IMG/VR virus record: IMGVR_UViG_3300023174_000075
Coordinates: 1-64,000 of that record
Length of the DNA stretch: 64,000 nucleotides
From: a virus
Reading direction: 5' to 3' (one strand)
Under the pieces are notes generated by a model. It was not told the origin of the DNA. It searched no databases and was given only the letters and a program-made list of their open reading frames with translations. The translations under genes and the position numbers were made by a program. This document shows, one piece after another, positions 33,983-42,154 of this stretch (within the stretch, counting starts at the first letter, position 1; every line of letters begins with the position of its first letter).

Positions 33983-34335
33983 TAGTAGTTATAACGTTTT
34001 TTAAAGAATGAATCAATTTGAGCAGCATTATAATGACTTACTTGTTGTATTATTTCATGATGATACTCTTTAATAATAGTTTCTTTTACTTTGATATTGT
34101 TTATTTTAGAATCAATAATATCAATTTTATTCTCATAAACACGAATAGTACTATCTAATTGATTTTGTTTTTTAATTAATAAAGTATTAGCTTTAGTTAA
34201 TGAATCAATAGCAGCTCTATAATCAGTAGGCATTTGGGGTTTGCGTGTTGTAATCCATATAACACCATATAATACAAATAAACCTACGATAACGTAGGCT
34301 ATTTGTTTTTTATACTTATTTAATAATTCCAGCAT
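33982..34335 (-). CDS. Inner-membrane coiled-coil protein (possible i-spanin)
   Basis: From the ATG at 34335 the product is 117 residues, MLELLNKYKKQIAYVIVGLF, with one transmembrane helix near the start and a periplasm-facing coiled coil (TKANTLLIKKQNQLDSTIRV, then ENKIDIIDSKI). This is the topology of an i-spanin. Upstream ATGs to 34380 are in frame but overlap the neighbour by 65 bases, so the shorter start is preferred. It is coupled to the signal-peptide protein by a 1-base overlap. Confidence 0.5.
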   Translation of the reverse strand: MLELLNKYKKQIAYVIVGLFVLYGVIWITTRKPQMPTDYRAAIDSLTKANTLLIKKQNQLDSTIRVYENKIDIIDSKINNIKVKETIIKEYHHEIIQQVSHYNAAQIDSFFKKRYNY

Positions 34336-35317
34336 AGAATTGTAATTTGCGTTTTTCATATTCAGTATTATATGCTTCATCTAATGTATCTGTATCATCT
34401 TCAGGTTCAATTTCAATTGGTTTGTATGTTTTACCTGTTAATTTTTCAATACGTTTTTGTAAATATGGAGAATCTTTTACAATATCATCTATTCTAGATT
34501 CTAAAGATGTTTTTAATGTTTGTAAACGAGCTAATTCAGTACCTGGTTTATCACCAATATCTCCTGCTGTACCACCTTTACCACGTTTTGATTTTAAGAT
34601 ATTAGATTTAGTAGCATCTAAACGATTTTTTAAATCATCATATTTCATAAATGCTTCATAATCTTCATCACTCATACTACCAGCTGCTGGTTGAGCTGGT
34701 TCTAGTTCATCTGGTGTTGGTTCTTCGCTATCGTTAAAATCTTCAGAGCCATCATCATTAGGTACACCATCAAACATACCAGCTAATGGATCACCACTAC
34801 CAATTAAAAATGATTCAGGACCATCAATTGTTTCTGGACGTTCTTCACCTGGTACTGCCGGAGCTATCTCTTCACCACTTGCTGTTAATTTAGTTAATAC
34901 ACCTGCATCCAATAAACCTTTAACTAATCCGTTTGCAATTTGTGGACGAACAAAATTAAATTGTGTTTGAATAGATTTTACATCTGCTCCTGGATTTTCT
35001 TTAAAATAATCAAGAATAGCAGATAGTGGTGTGCCACTGATTGTTTTAGTATACGTTGATGTATTTAAATCTGGATTTGCTAGTCTAAATCCTTTAGGGA
35101 CACGAGCCATTTCTTCAATTTCTCCTTCAGTTACAGTTGCTTGTGTATCTTGTTTAAGATCTTTTTCTTTTTCTGCTGTGGCTTGTTTATCCATATTAAT
35201 AGCCTGCTGACGAAGTTGATTTGCTTTAATTGTAAGATTTTTAGCTTTTGCTGGATCTTCGTTTAAAACCTCCATTACGGATTCGCGTATTAATCTACGA
35301 AGTTGTTTAACTTTCAT
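34316..35317 (-). CDS. Cargo-like protein with helix-turn-helix-type segment
   Basis: From the ATG at 35317 the product is 333 residues, beginning MKVKQLRRLIRESVMEVLNE, with an LNE|D site after an amphipathic helix. An upstream ATG at 35347 lies inside the ATATTTAT motif, which argues against it. A winged-helix-like stretch sits around SAILDYFKENPGADVKSIQT and NGLVKGLLDAGVLTKL. The middle is an acidic Pro/Glu linker, and the C-terminus is Lys-rich. DNA binding is possible. No family recognised. Confidence 0.5.
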   Translation of the reverse strand: MKVKQLRRLIRESVMEVLNEDPAKAKNLTIKANQLRQQAINMDKQATAEKEKDLKQDTQATVTEGEIEEMARVPKGFRLANPDLNTSTYTKTISGTPLSAILDYFKENPGADVKSIQTQFNFVRPQIANGLVKGLLDAGVLTKLTASGEEIAPAVPGEERPETIDGPESFLIGSGDPLAGMFDGVPNDDGSEDFNDSEEPTPDELEPAQPAAGSMSDEDYEAFMKYDDLKNRLDATKSNILKSKRGKGGTAGDIGDKPGTELARLQTLKTSLESRIDDIVKDSPYLQKRIEKLTGKTYKPIEIEPEDDTDTLDEAYNTEYEKRKLQFYAGIIK

Positions 35318-35345
35318 TGTTTTTAGTTCGTTTAGTGTGATATCC

Positions 35346-35353
35346 ATAAATAT
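35346..35353 (-). promoter_or_regulatory. ATATTTAT motif overlapping a candidate start
   Basis: The coding strand reads CTAATATTTATGGATATC: the motif's last bases form an ATG. If the motif is a promoter, translation must start at the later ATG (35317). Confidence 0.42.
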
Positions 35354-35874
35354 TAGCTTAGTTGTGAAATAATAGTGTTTATACGTTCTTCTGTAGAACC
35401 TTTAATATTAATTAATTTTTTAGGTGGATATTCATCTAACATATTTTTGATAGTAAAATCAATTTGTTCACGATATTTTGCATCTATTGTACGAACGCCG
35501 TTATCTTCAATTTCAACACCTTCAGGTGATACATAGATAATAACGTCATAATCATCACGTAGTGTCATTAATATATTAGTAAAATAACATTTTTCAGTCC
35601 AGCCGATTGATTTGGCTGATAATGTAAATGCACAAACATCATATATTGTTCTATCTGTTATGATATTTGGTTTCATTAATTCAATACTACGTTCAGCAGC
35701 AAATACTAATTGACCTTTTAATGTTGAATCAGTATTTAAACTAATACCTTGATCACGTAAGTATTTACTACGTTCAGTTGCTGTTTCATAATCTTTAAAT
35801 TGATCGATTTGTTTAAGGGCATTAACTAATGTGGTCTTACCTACACTAATTGTACCGCATAATCCTATTTTCAT
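35353..35874 (-). CDS. P-loop kinase/ATPase (NadR/AAA-type)
   Basis: A 173-residue P-loop protein: Walker A GTISVGKTT (residues 7-15), Walker B-like DVIIYVSPEGVEIED (about 109-123), and TDRTIYDVCAFTLSAKSIGW in the middle. The pattern matches small nucleoside/nicotinamide-riboside-kinase-type ATPases (AAA_28/NadR-like), which may act on nucleotides or cofactors. Substrate unknown. It overlaps the glycosyltransferase-like gene by 4 bases, so the two are co-translated. Confidence 0.65.
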   Translation of the reverse strand: MKIGLCGTISVGKTTLVNALKQIDQFKDYETATERSKYLRDQGISLNTDSTLKGQLVFAAERSIELMKPNIITDRTIYDVCAFTLSAKSIGWTEKCYFTNILMTLRDDYDVIIYVSPEGVEIEDNGVRTIDAKYREQIDFTIKNMLDEYPPKKLINIKGSTEERINTIISQLS

Positions 35875-36425
35875 AATATTGTTTTTTTCTCGTGTCCTAT
35901 AATTAATGTAGGATCAATATAAGATTTAAATCCTGCATTTCTAGCTTTTTCTTGGAATGTAAAATCTTCCCATTGGTCTGGATTTAATGGTTCGAATGGA
36001 TCTATTATACGATCAAATACTTCTGCTTTAACAAGCATAAAACCCATACCATTTGCTTTAACTTCTATTAAATCTGTTTTAAAGGCTATATCATCAATAG
36101 TCATTGTTTTACCCTCTAAATCACAACATGCTAATAATGTAGGGGATTTTTTATATATACCTGATACTATTGGTTTATTATGTTGGATTAACTTTTCAAG
36201 TTGCATAAAATTAAATACCTGGTCATTATCAATCCACATGTAATGAGTGGGTCTAAATAGTTTAGCTCTATCTAATAGTGCTTGTCTATTATAAAATATA
36301 TTAGGTACATAACCAGATACATGAAACCATTTCCATTCAGGAGGTATGTTAAAAAGAACATTAGTCCAGCTGTCTAAGAAATTATTAGAAAATTCTCGAC
36401 CAGGTAAAATAAAACCTATTTTCAT
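35871..36425 (-). CDS. Glycosyltransferase-like protein (GT-A type)
   Basis: A 184-residue protein, MKIGFILPGREFSNNFLDSW, with the metal-binding DxD-type motif in THYMWIDNDQVF (D66, D68), PIVSGIYKKSPTLLACCDLE, and GMGFMLVKAEVFDRI near residue 128. This is the GT-A fold layout seen in small phage glycosyltransferases. It could sugar-modify DNA, virion proteins or host surface glycans; nothing here decides which. It overlaps the neighbours on both sides by 4 bases. Confidence 0.65.
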   Translation of the reverse strand: MKIGFILPGREFSNNFLDSWTNVLFNIPPEWKWFHVSGYVPNIFYNRQALLDRAKLFRPTHYMWIDNDQVFNFMQLEKLIQHNKPIVSGIYKKSPTLLACCDLEGKTMTIDDIAFKTDLIEVKANGMGFMLVKAEVFDRIIDPFEPLNPDQWEDFTFQEKARNAGFKSYIDPTLIIGHEKKTIL

Positions 36426-36667
36426 TTATTATTTATTTTTTTCATTTGACGTGCTGTTTTCTTTTCCTGTTTAGCTTCTTTAGCACCTTGTTTCATTGCT
36501 TTTTCAGCACCTGGTTTATATTTAATATCAACACTTATTGGACCATGGTGTTTATCTAGATTATATATCCATGTCTCTATAGTATATTCATCTTCATATA
36601 CTTTAGTAAACTTACGTGGAGTAGGTTCAATAACTATTTCTTTAGGTCTTCCTCTTCTTTCTATCAT
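36422..36667 (-). CDS. Small basic protein with AT-hook-like start
   Basis: An 81-residue protein beginning MIERRGRPKEIVIEPTPRKF. RGRP at residues 5-8 is an AT-hook core, which binds the minor groove of AT-rich DNA, fitting for this genome. A short beta part follows, and the end is very Lys-rich (EKAMKQGAKEAKQEKKTARQ). It overlaps the glycosyltransferase-like gene by 4 bases. DNA binding is inferred. Confidence 0.5.
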   Translation of the reverse strand: MIERRGRPKEIVIEPTPRKFTKVYEDEYTIETWIYNLDKHHGPISVDIKYKPGAEKAMKQGAKEAKQEKKTARQMKKINNK

Positions 36668-36677
36668 AACGTTAAAT

Positions 36678-36701
36678 TAAAAAAGGGACTTTGCAGTCCC
36701 T
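36678..36701 (-). terminator. Rho-independent terminator
   Basis: On the minus strand a perfect 7-bp stem AGGGACT / AGTCCCT with loop GCAA is followed by TTTTTTAATT. It starts 5 bases past the stop of the 85-residue gene. Confidence 0.8.
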
Positions 36702-36705
36702 AATA

Positions 36706-36963
36706 TTATACTCTTGCGCCTGCTGCTTTACCAGCTGCGGTTTTGTAAAATGGTACACCGTTAACGTTCTTTTTCTTATCTAACCACTGATCTTTAGTAT
36801 GTTTAATACCAAATAAATAATATTCAGCTTGACGTTTATTACCTTGTGGTATTAGTGCTGCTCCATCCCAGTTATGCATTTTATTTACTCCATTAATACG
36901 AACGTAATGTGCTACTGTTCCGTCTGCCGATACTAATTTTTGTGTTTCTAGTGTTTCTTTCAT
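36706..36963 (-). CDS. Small protein of unknown function
   Basis: An 85-residue protein with KMHNWDGAALIPQGNKRQAE, then YYLFGIKHTKDQWLDKKKNV. Rich in Trp/Tyr/Lys, compact and soluble, with no known motif. The terminator directly after it makes this the last gene of a transcript that includes the 338-residue gene upstream. Confidence 0.55.
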   Translation of the reverse strand: MKETLETQKLVSADGTVAHYVRINGVNKMHNWDGAALIPQGNKRQAEYYLFGIKHTKDQWLDKKKNVNGVPFYKTAAGKAAGARV

Positions 36964-36998
36964 ACGTTTTTATTTTAAAGGTACGAAAGTTATTTTGA

Positions 36999-38015
36999 CT
37001 AGTCTAAATCTTCTAAACCAGTGTCGTCTTTTTTTAAATCACGTTCAATATCTCTCATTTCACCTATCGCCCATTGTTTTTGATCACGTGTTAACTCACT
37101 ATTAACTGCATTTTCTACAAATGGAAAAAATTCATCGTCTGGTAGTTTATATAATGCCGCAAAAAATAATTCACGAACACGAGCATCTTCTACATCGCTT
37201 TCAGCATATATTTTATTGATAGCATCATATAGGAATTTACCAAAGCGCAAATCATTTGGTTCATTAGATAATTTATCTATAGCACCCACAATAGCTTGAT
37301 TTTTTTCTTTATCAGCACCAAATCCTTCTGTACCAATAATTTCATATAATCCTTTTACAATTTCATGTACAAGCATTGGGAAACATAAGGCACGAGCTTT
37401 AATAACAAACTGCTCATTTTCTTCATCATATTCCATCTCACTTTCACCCCCTTGTGGTGTTTGTCCTTGTGCTAATGCTGCTAATAACATAGCAATAGCA
37501 TTTTCATCATCGTAAATACCAAATGCTAGTTTTAGTATTTCATTATATTTTTCTACTAATGCTGGATTGATATCATCAAGATATTCTTTAAATAACATAA
37601 AACCAAAAGCGCCTCTAATTGATGCTCCTTGTGTTATACCATTGATAATACGGCGTTTTGCTTTTAATTTTTCAGGATCATCTTCACCAAAATCAGGTAA
37701 TGTTGGGTCTTCTTGTGGTGGAGGATTTTGTAAACTAAAATCATTTCCTATTTTAGCATCAATTCTAATATTAGCATAGTCAATAATAGGATAAGCATCA
37801 GTTACCATTTGAGCTGCTACCATTTCAAGTTCATCACGATATCCTTCTTCAGCATCAATAATTTCATCTAATACTGCTTTAGAACGTACCATTGTTTGCA
37901 TCAATGACTTATTACCAAGCATTGAACGTAATGATTCACCAGACTTACCTTTTAAAGAAGCCATGGTTTTAGGGGAGAATATTTTTTCGTATTCTACTTC
38001 TAATAAATTAGGCAT
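36999..38015 (-). CDS. Conserved-looking helical phage protein, unknown function
   Basis: A 338-residue, mostly helical acidic protein beginning MPNLLEVEYEKIFSPKTMAS, with GKSGESLRSMLGNKSLMQTM, PIIDYANIRIDAKIGNDFSL, a Pro-rich acidic loop, ALCFPMLVHEIVKGLYEIIG, and DDEFFPFVENAVNSELTRDQ near the end. Its compact helical architecture and virion-region location suggest a head or packaging protein, but I know no named family. It overlaps the 84-residue gene by 8 bases. Confidence 0.5.
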   Translation of the reverse strand: MPNLLEVEYEKIFSPKTMASLKGKSGESLRSMLGNKSLMQTMVRSKAVLDEIIDAEEGYRDELEMVAAQMVTDAYPIIDYANIRIDAKIGNDFSLQNPPPQEDPTLPDFGEDDPEKLKAKRRIINGITQGASIRGAFGFMLFKEYLDDINPALVEKYNEILKLAFGIYDDENAIAMLLAALAQGQTPQGGESEMEYDEENEQFVIKARALCFPMLVHEIVKGLYEIIGTEGFGADKEKNQAIVGAIDKLSNEPNDLRFGKFLYDAINKIYAESDVEDARVRELFFAALYKLPDDEFFPFVENAVNSELTRDQKQWAIGEMRDIERDLKKDDTGLEDLD

Positions 38016-38262
38016 TCTTTTTTGATTTAAAGCGTTTAATTACTTGTTTCAACATTTCAGCTTCTTTCATTGTCGCCTTTGCTTTTGGAGCAGGATTAAC
38101 ATTAGGATTTCCTAATGGACGACGTGGTTTCTTTTCAGCTGGTTTGCCTGGTGCTACTGCAGGACCTGGTGTTTCTCTTGGTTTAGAGGGTGCAGGAGCA
38201 TTTTCATTCAATTCTTGATTAATAATACGGCGTATAGTTTCGCGTAATTGTTGTTTAGTCAT
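38008..38262 (-). CDS. Small protein with cargo-like N-terminus
   Basis: An 84-residue protein, MTKQQLRETIRRIINQELNE, with an amphipathic start ending LNE|N, then a Pro/Ala/Lys linker (PAPSKPRETPGPAVAPG) and a basic end. It has the same plan as the other small tagged proteins: helical tag, cut site, disordered basic body. The upstream junction holds an ATATTTAT motif and the displaced oxidoreductase fragment. Confidence 0.5.
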   Translation of the reverse strand: MTKQQLRETIRRIINQELNENAPAPSKPRETPGPAVAPGKPAEKKPRRPLGNPNVNPAPKAKATMKEAEMLKQVIKRFKSKKNA

Positions 38263-38277
38263 TCGTTACGTTTGTCA

Positions 38278-38285
38278 ATAAATAT
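38278..38285 (-). promoter_or_regulatory. ATATTTAT junction motif
   Basis: The coding strand reads GGAATATTTATTGAC about 15 bases before the 84-residue gene. It sits at the end of the relic oxidoreductase homology, consistent with the old gene junction. Confidence 0.42.
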
Positions 38286-38404
38286 TCCGAAACATAAATC
38301 CCATGAGCACCTGATACAGTAATACCACGAGCACTTAAAGCATCACCAACAAAGTGTACATTTGGATATTCATTTAATGCTAAATTAGTATAGTTTACTA
38401 GATT
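38282..38404 (-). pseudogene. Displaced 3' end of an FAD oxidoreductase gene
   Basis: Translating the minus strand gives TNLVNYTNLALNEYPN and then VHFVGDALSARGITVSGA and HGIYVSEY. The intact oxidoreductase 1.2 kb upstream ends TNHFDLSLIEYPN, VYFVGDALSARGITVSGA, QAIYVAES. Over the core 30 residues 25 are identical, but the codons differ widely, so this is not a recent copy. The frame is open but starts without an ATG and runs into the next gene's start region (stop at 38255). It is a relic C-terminus of a second, diverged allele. Confidence 0.8.
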
Positions 38405-38409
38405 AGTGG

Positions 38410-38694
38410 TTATATTTGATCTAGTATACTTTTTAAATAATTAACATTGTTATATAAATCTAAAGCAGTATTTATTATATTTTGTTGTTCTATTTTGTCT
38501 ACATTACTATAGTATTCGGATAATACTTTAAGATTATCTAAATTATTATTAAACGTATCTATATTAATTTTTAAATATTTTTGTTCTTCCATAGTAAGTA
38601 TATTTTTATTGTATATATCTTCTGCAAAAGAAATAATATTTTGAATTTTATTAATACCCTGTATTAAAGTTTCAATACTTTCTATTATTAACAT
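38410..38694 (-). CDS. Small helical protein in the insertion block
   Basis: A 94-residue helical protein (MLIIESIETLIQGINKIQNI), very rich in Asn/Ile/Leu and extremely AT-biased in codons. No motif recognised. It lies between the oxidoreductase relic and a homing endonuclease and overlaps the 55-residue gene by 23 bases, so it is probably part of the DNA that came in with the endonuclease. Confidence 0.45.
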   Translation of the reverse strand: MLIIESIETLIQGINKIQNIISFAEDIYNKNILTMEEQKYLKINIDTFNNNLDNLKVLSEYYSNVDKIEQQNIINTALDLYNNVNYLKSILDQI

Positions 38695-38839
38695 TTTTAC
38701 TTTCTTGTTTTAACTGAATTAATTCTGCAAATTTATTTAAATTTACTTTATTATTTTTAATAGAAGTACGAATATTGTTTGTTAAAGTATTAACATTTTC
38801 TTTAATAACATCTTTTGATATTTCTGATAATTTTATCAT
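38672..38839 (-). CDS. Small MIKL-start protein
   Basis: A 55-codon frame starting MIKLSEISKDVIKENVNTLT and ending ESKNVNNRKY. The start matches the MIKL cargo tag, with a possible IKE|N cut at 14/15. The body is a single charged helix. A junction motif lies 5 bases upstream of the ATG, directly after the homing endonuclease stop. Its reality rests on the tag and motif. Confidence 0.5.
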   Translation of the reverse strand: MIKLSEISKDVIKENVNTLTNNIRTSIKNNKVNLNKFAELIQLKQESKNVNNRKY

Positions 38840-38843
38840 ATTA

Positions 38844-38851
38844 ATAAATAT
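38844..38851 (-). promoter_or_regulatory. ATATTTAT junction motif
   Basis: The coding strand reads AAATATTTATTAAT and then ATG of the 55-residue gene; a transcript from here would be leaderless or nearly so. Confidence 0.42.
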
Positions 38852-39496
38852 TTATTGTTTATATTTCCATATATAACTATATGCTGTTTTTTGACGTCCT
38901 GCTGCACAATCTGCTATACTATTACCGGATTTACCTAAACACCTTCCTGCGTCCTGTGCTGATTGGTATTCATTAAGTAGATTATTTTGAAGGTCATATT
39001 GGAGTACAGGTTTATAATGACTCAAATAGTTTTTAGGTTTACCTCTAAGTGCATCTCCTATTTTGTCAGCCCATAATATATTTCTACCTTTGTTTGCTTT
39101 ACTAATATTAGGTTGAAGTTTACCTGTTCTTACTTGTGATATTTTATGTTTAGTTTCTTCCGATAATGGTTTTCGTTTTATACCTTTTAATGCTTTACTA
39201 ATTTTAACACCAGTACCTACTTTATGTGGTTTTCTCATTTTTTGTTTTTGTTCTTCTGTGTATTGTTCAGGACCACCACCTCCATTATTTTTATTTTCTA
39301 ATTCAAATCCCCATGCCTTAAATTGACATATCCAATATTGCTCCCAAAATTTCCATTCAGTATCGTTTACAATATCTATTTCAGTATATGTTATATCTTT
39401 ATATTTTCTTTTATGTATATTTTGTCTCCATTTACCTCTAGTTTTACCTATATAAAATGGTATATCTTCTTTTTCTAACACATAAATACTAGTCAT
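38852..39496 (-). CDS. GIY-YIG homing endonuclease with NUMOD domains
   Basis: A 214-residue endonuclease: GIY-YIG core SIYVLEKEDIPFYIGKT (residues 3-19). Two NUMOD3-like repeats follow (VGTGVKISKALKGIKRKPLS; ETKHKISQVRTGKLQP), then a third weaker one, and a NUMOD1-like end (KPVLQYDLQNNLLNEYQSAQ). It sits right after the 3' end of the FAD oxidoreductase gene, and beyond it lies a relic copy of that same 3' end. This suggests the endonuclease block entered at the oxidoreductase gene. It looks intact. Confidence 0.88.
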   Translation of the reverse strand: MTSIYVLEKEDIPFYIGKTRGKWRQNIHKRKYKDITYTEIDIVNDTEWKFWEQYWICQFKAWGFELENKNNGGGGPEQYTEEQKQKMRKPHKVGTGVKISKALKGIKRKPLSEETKHKISQVRTGKLQPNISKANKGRNILWADKIGDALRGKPKNYLSHYKPVLQYDLQNNLLNEYQSAQDAGRCLGKSGNSIADCAAGRQKTAYSYIWKYKQ

Positions 39497-39511
39497 GATA
39501 TATTATTTATA

Positions 39512-39519
39512 ATAAATAT
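39512..39519 (-). promoter_or_regulatory. ATATTTAT junction motif before the homing endonuclease
   Basis: The coding strand reads TTATATATTTATTAT about 15 bases before the endonuclease ATG. Confidence 0.42.
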
Positions 39520-39546
39520 ATAAGAGACCAGAAATTAAGTACTTTC

Positions 39547-40881
39547 CTATATTTTTCTTAAGATACTTTCAGCTACATATATAGCTTGTGCACCACTAAC
39601 TGTTATTCCTCTTGCTGATAGTGCGTCCCCTACAAAATAAACATTTGGGTACTCTATTAAAGACAAATCAAAGTGATTTGTTAAAGGCTCTGGTGCGGCA
39701 TACTTGCACTCGGGTATGTAGATTCCATAATCATCACCAAAGTTGAATACTTTATTCATATCATCAATAAAATTCATGACATAATCCATGTATCCTCCCA
39801 TTACTCTTTTAACAAAACCATTAAATGTATCTTCACCAATTGGGTGAGCTACTACAGTTATACCTTCAGATGTTAATCCTGGTTGGCGAGTAAAATTAGG
39901 TGAATAATATAATCCTTCATTGTTTATTTGTAGCTTATTAACAACATCTCTTGACCACTTAAATGGGTCTTCAATACCTTTAATTTCCATTAATATACCA
40001 AAATTGGTCATATCGTTTCGGAATTGTTTGCCCTTTTTCGCATGGCCGTTGTACGTAATATCGCCGTACGTTTCCTCCACGGCCACGTAAGCGGCATTGT
40101 TATTAGTACAAAAGCTACGTAGAGAAACATTTTCATATTTTTGATATAATTTGAAATCATATGATATGTCTATTAATTTTTGAAAATATTTTTGTGGTGC
40201 TTCAAATCGAACACCTATTTGAACTGATTTAGGTTCAGTTGGTAATTTATAGTTGTCTGATAATGATTGTGCAAAGTCAATACCTGATTTGCCTACAGCA
40301 AATATTAATTTGTCATATCCAATAGGTGATAAATAACTCCTACCCGGAGCTATTGGTTTACTATCACACAATACTGTTAAAGCATCTTCTTTAAAATTTA
40401 TATCTGTTACTTCAGTTTCCCATTTAAATTTAACACCTTTATCAACTAAATATTGATACCATGCTTTAGCGATCTCGTGTAAATAGTTACTACCAATATG
40501 CCATACAGGAAATAAACGTAAACCAAAGTATGGTTTAATAAAGTCTGGTTCAGCTACTGGATCAGAACAGAATATTTCTTCTGGTTTAGGGTGAAAACGT
40601 CTGAAATTACTAATAACTTGATCCATCAACTCCATTGCTTTATTCTCACCACAATACTTAGACAATTGACCACCGATTGCTATATGATATGTTAATTTGC
40701 CATCACTCCAGCCACCAGCACCTAACATACCTGTCATTACCTCTTCAGGTAAGCGATTATGTGGATCATTACCTTTGTCTATAATGGTAATCAATTCACC
40801 AGGATAGCCATTATCTACTAATTTAGTTGCAGCGTTTATGCCCGCTACACCGGCACCTACGATTACGATTTTCTTTTGCAT
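39547..40881 (-). CDS. FAD-dependent oxidoreductase
   Basis: From the ATG at 40881 the product is 444 residues, MQKKIVIVGAGVAGINAATK, with the dinucleotide-binding GxGxxG at residues 9-14. Further FAD-fold segments are YDKLIFAVGKSGIDFAQSLS in the middle and NVYFVGDALSARGITVSGAQ at the C-terminus (the GD motif contacting FAD). The layout matches the FAD-dependent dehydrogenase group related to COG2509. A 24-codon upstream extension to 40953 contains a hairpin and is not convincing. Such enzymes are rare in T4-like phages. Substrate unknown. It is followed by a homing endonuclease. Confidence 0.8.
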   Translation of the reverse strand: MQKKIVIVGAGVAGINAATKLVDNGYPGELITIIDKGNDPHNRLPEEVMTGMLGAGGWSDGKLTYHIAIGGQLSKYCGENKAMELMDQVISNFRRFHPKPEEIFCSDPVAEPDFIKPYFGLRLFPVWHIGSNYLHEIAKAWYQYLVDKGVKFKWETEVTDINFKEDALTVLCDSKPIAPGRSYLSPIGYDKLIFAVGKSGIDFAQSLSDNYKLPTEPKSVQIGVRFEAPQKYFQKLIDISYDFKLYQKYENVSLRSFCTNNNAAYVAVEETYGDITYNGHAKKGKQFRNDMTNFGILMEIKGIEDPFKWSRDVVNKLQINNEGLYYSPNFTRQPGLTSEGITVVAHPIGEDTFNGFVKRVMGGYMDYVMNFIDDMNKVFNFGDDYGIYIPECKYAAPEPLTNHFDLSLIEYPNVYFVGDALSARGITVSGAQAIYVAESILRKI

Positions 40882-40923
40882 ATAATTAAATATAAGTTTT
40901 TTGTTTTGACGAGCAAAGAGAGA

Positions 40924-40942
40924 GCGCACCTTTTGAGTGCGC
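40924..40942 (-). terminator. Hairpin between the 384-residue gene and the FAD gene
   Basis: On the minus strand a 6-bp GC-rich stem GCGCAC / GTGCGC with a 7-base loop is followed by TCTCTCTTT. A second small hairpin (GAACAG / CTGTTC) lies at 40972-40992. The T-tract is weak, so termination is probable, not sure. Confidence 0.5.
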
Positions 40943-40998
40943 CACAGCTGCATTAATGTTATTTATTAATCGAACAGGCTATGAATCTGTTCTATATG

Positions 40999-42153
40999 TT
41001 ATTGTAAAGATGGTGTCTTATTGTAATCTAATACTAATGTTTTGCCACCTCTAGTTGGTTCTAATTTTGCTTGTTTATAAGGTATTGTTCTAAAATCTAT
41101 ACCATGAGATTGATTTTCGTGACGAGCTAACATTATTACAGGTTTATCATCAGCTATTAGATCATCTACGTCATTCATGTTTCTAGTAGTTTTAACAGTT
41201 AATACACCATTTTCTAAACTATAATCAGTTGATGAAAATGAACGTTGAACGATTTTGGCTTTATCAGGCCCAAATGTAATTTTTTCTAAATTATTATCTA
41301 TACCGGGGTAGTTAAGGATAAATATTCTACCATATCTTCTTTCATCTTTAGGATCCATCATATCCATTACTTTAGGTTGTAATGGATTTGATTTAATGAT
41401 TAGATTAGGAATTTTACCCTCTTTACCACTTTCTATAAATTTATTAAGTAGTTCACCAAAGTTTTTCCTTTCACTACTCCACCAATATGGACCATCTTTT
41501 TTAATCGATAGATTTTGCTCACCATTTTTAGTAACTAATGTTACGTCACCTTTAAGACCTTGTTTACTACCTGTATTACCCATTCCTTTAGCTTGTGTTA
41601 CATCAGGTATTAAAGTTTCTTTATTATCATCATCGATAAATTTAACACTTATAGGTCCACCATTTTGAGTAATAGCATCATTAACGGCATTAACTAATTC
41701 TTTTTCATTTGATACACCAGCTCCACCACCTTCTTGTCCACCTAAATTAGCTGATTTATATATTGAACTTACATTTAATGTTGTTTCTTGTCCATTAAGT
41801 TGTCCTATAATTCTAACGTTACGAGCGTTTTGTACATTTCTAAGTGCTCCTACTAAATTGGATTTTTCGTTTTTATCTTTAGCATAGAATGTTTCATCAC
41901 CTACTACTACATAATCTGCTACAAAATCATCCTCACCTTTAGCACCTATTTTAAATGGATCTTCATTATAAAATATAGTAGTAAATTGATCAGGACGTTT
42001 TTTTATTGAGTTAAGTGATAACATAGCTTCTTCTAATTCTAATTCATTAACCATTTCTTGTAATATGGTTAATTTAGTTGGATCGTTCAAATCAACGATT
42101 CCATCGTGGCAACGGTATGACCACTCTAATAATATTTTATCTATAACATTCAT
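40999..42153 (-). CDS. Cargo-like protein, possible restriction-endonuclease-type fold
   Basis: A 384-residue protein, MNVIDKILLEWSYRCHDGIV, with LLE|W at residues 10/11 and a helical start. The central segment GLKGDVTLVTKNGEQNLSIK (about residues 190-210) has the D-x(n)-x-K spacing of a PD-(D/E)XK core, though no residue set is proven. Later segments (YGRIFILNYPGIDNNLEKIT; VIMLARHENQSHGIDFRTIP) are beta-rich. It is the first gene of the accessory run. A nuclease is a hypothesis only. Confidence 0.5.
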   Translation of the reverse strand: MNVIDKILLEWSYRCHDGIVDLNDPTKLTILQEMVNELELEEAMLSLNSIKKRPDQFTTIFYNEDPFKIGAKGEDDFVADYVVVGDETFYAKDKNEKSNLVGALRNVQNARNVRIIGQLNGQETTLNVSSIYKSANLGGQEGGGAGVSNEKELVNAVNDAITQNGGPISVKFIDDDNKETLIPDVTQAKGMGNTGSKQGLKGDVTLVTKNGEQNLSIKKDGPYWWSSERKNFGELLNKFIESGKEGKIPNLIIKSNPLQPKVMDMMDPKDERRYGRIFILNYPGIDNNLEKITFGPDKAKIVQRSFSSTDYSLENGVLTVKTTRNMNDVDDLIADDKPVIMLARHENQSHGIDFRTIPYKQAKLEPTRGGKTLVLDYNKTPSLQ

Positions 42154-42154
42154 A

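Noticed and set aside
40882-40953. 24-codon upstream extension of the FAD oxidoreductase
   Set aside because: It contains a GC-rich hairpin and gives a non-family sequence before a perfect GxGxxG start at MQKKIVIVG.
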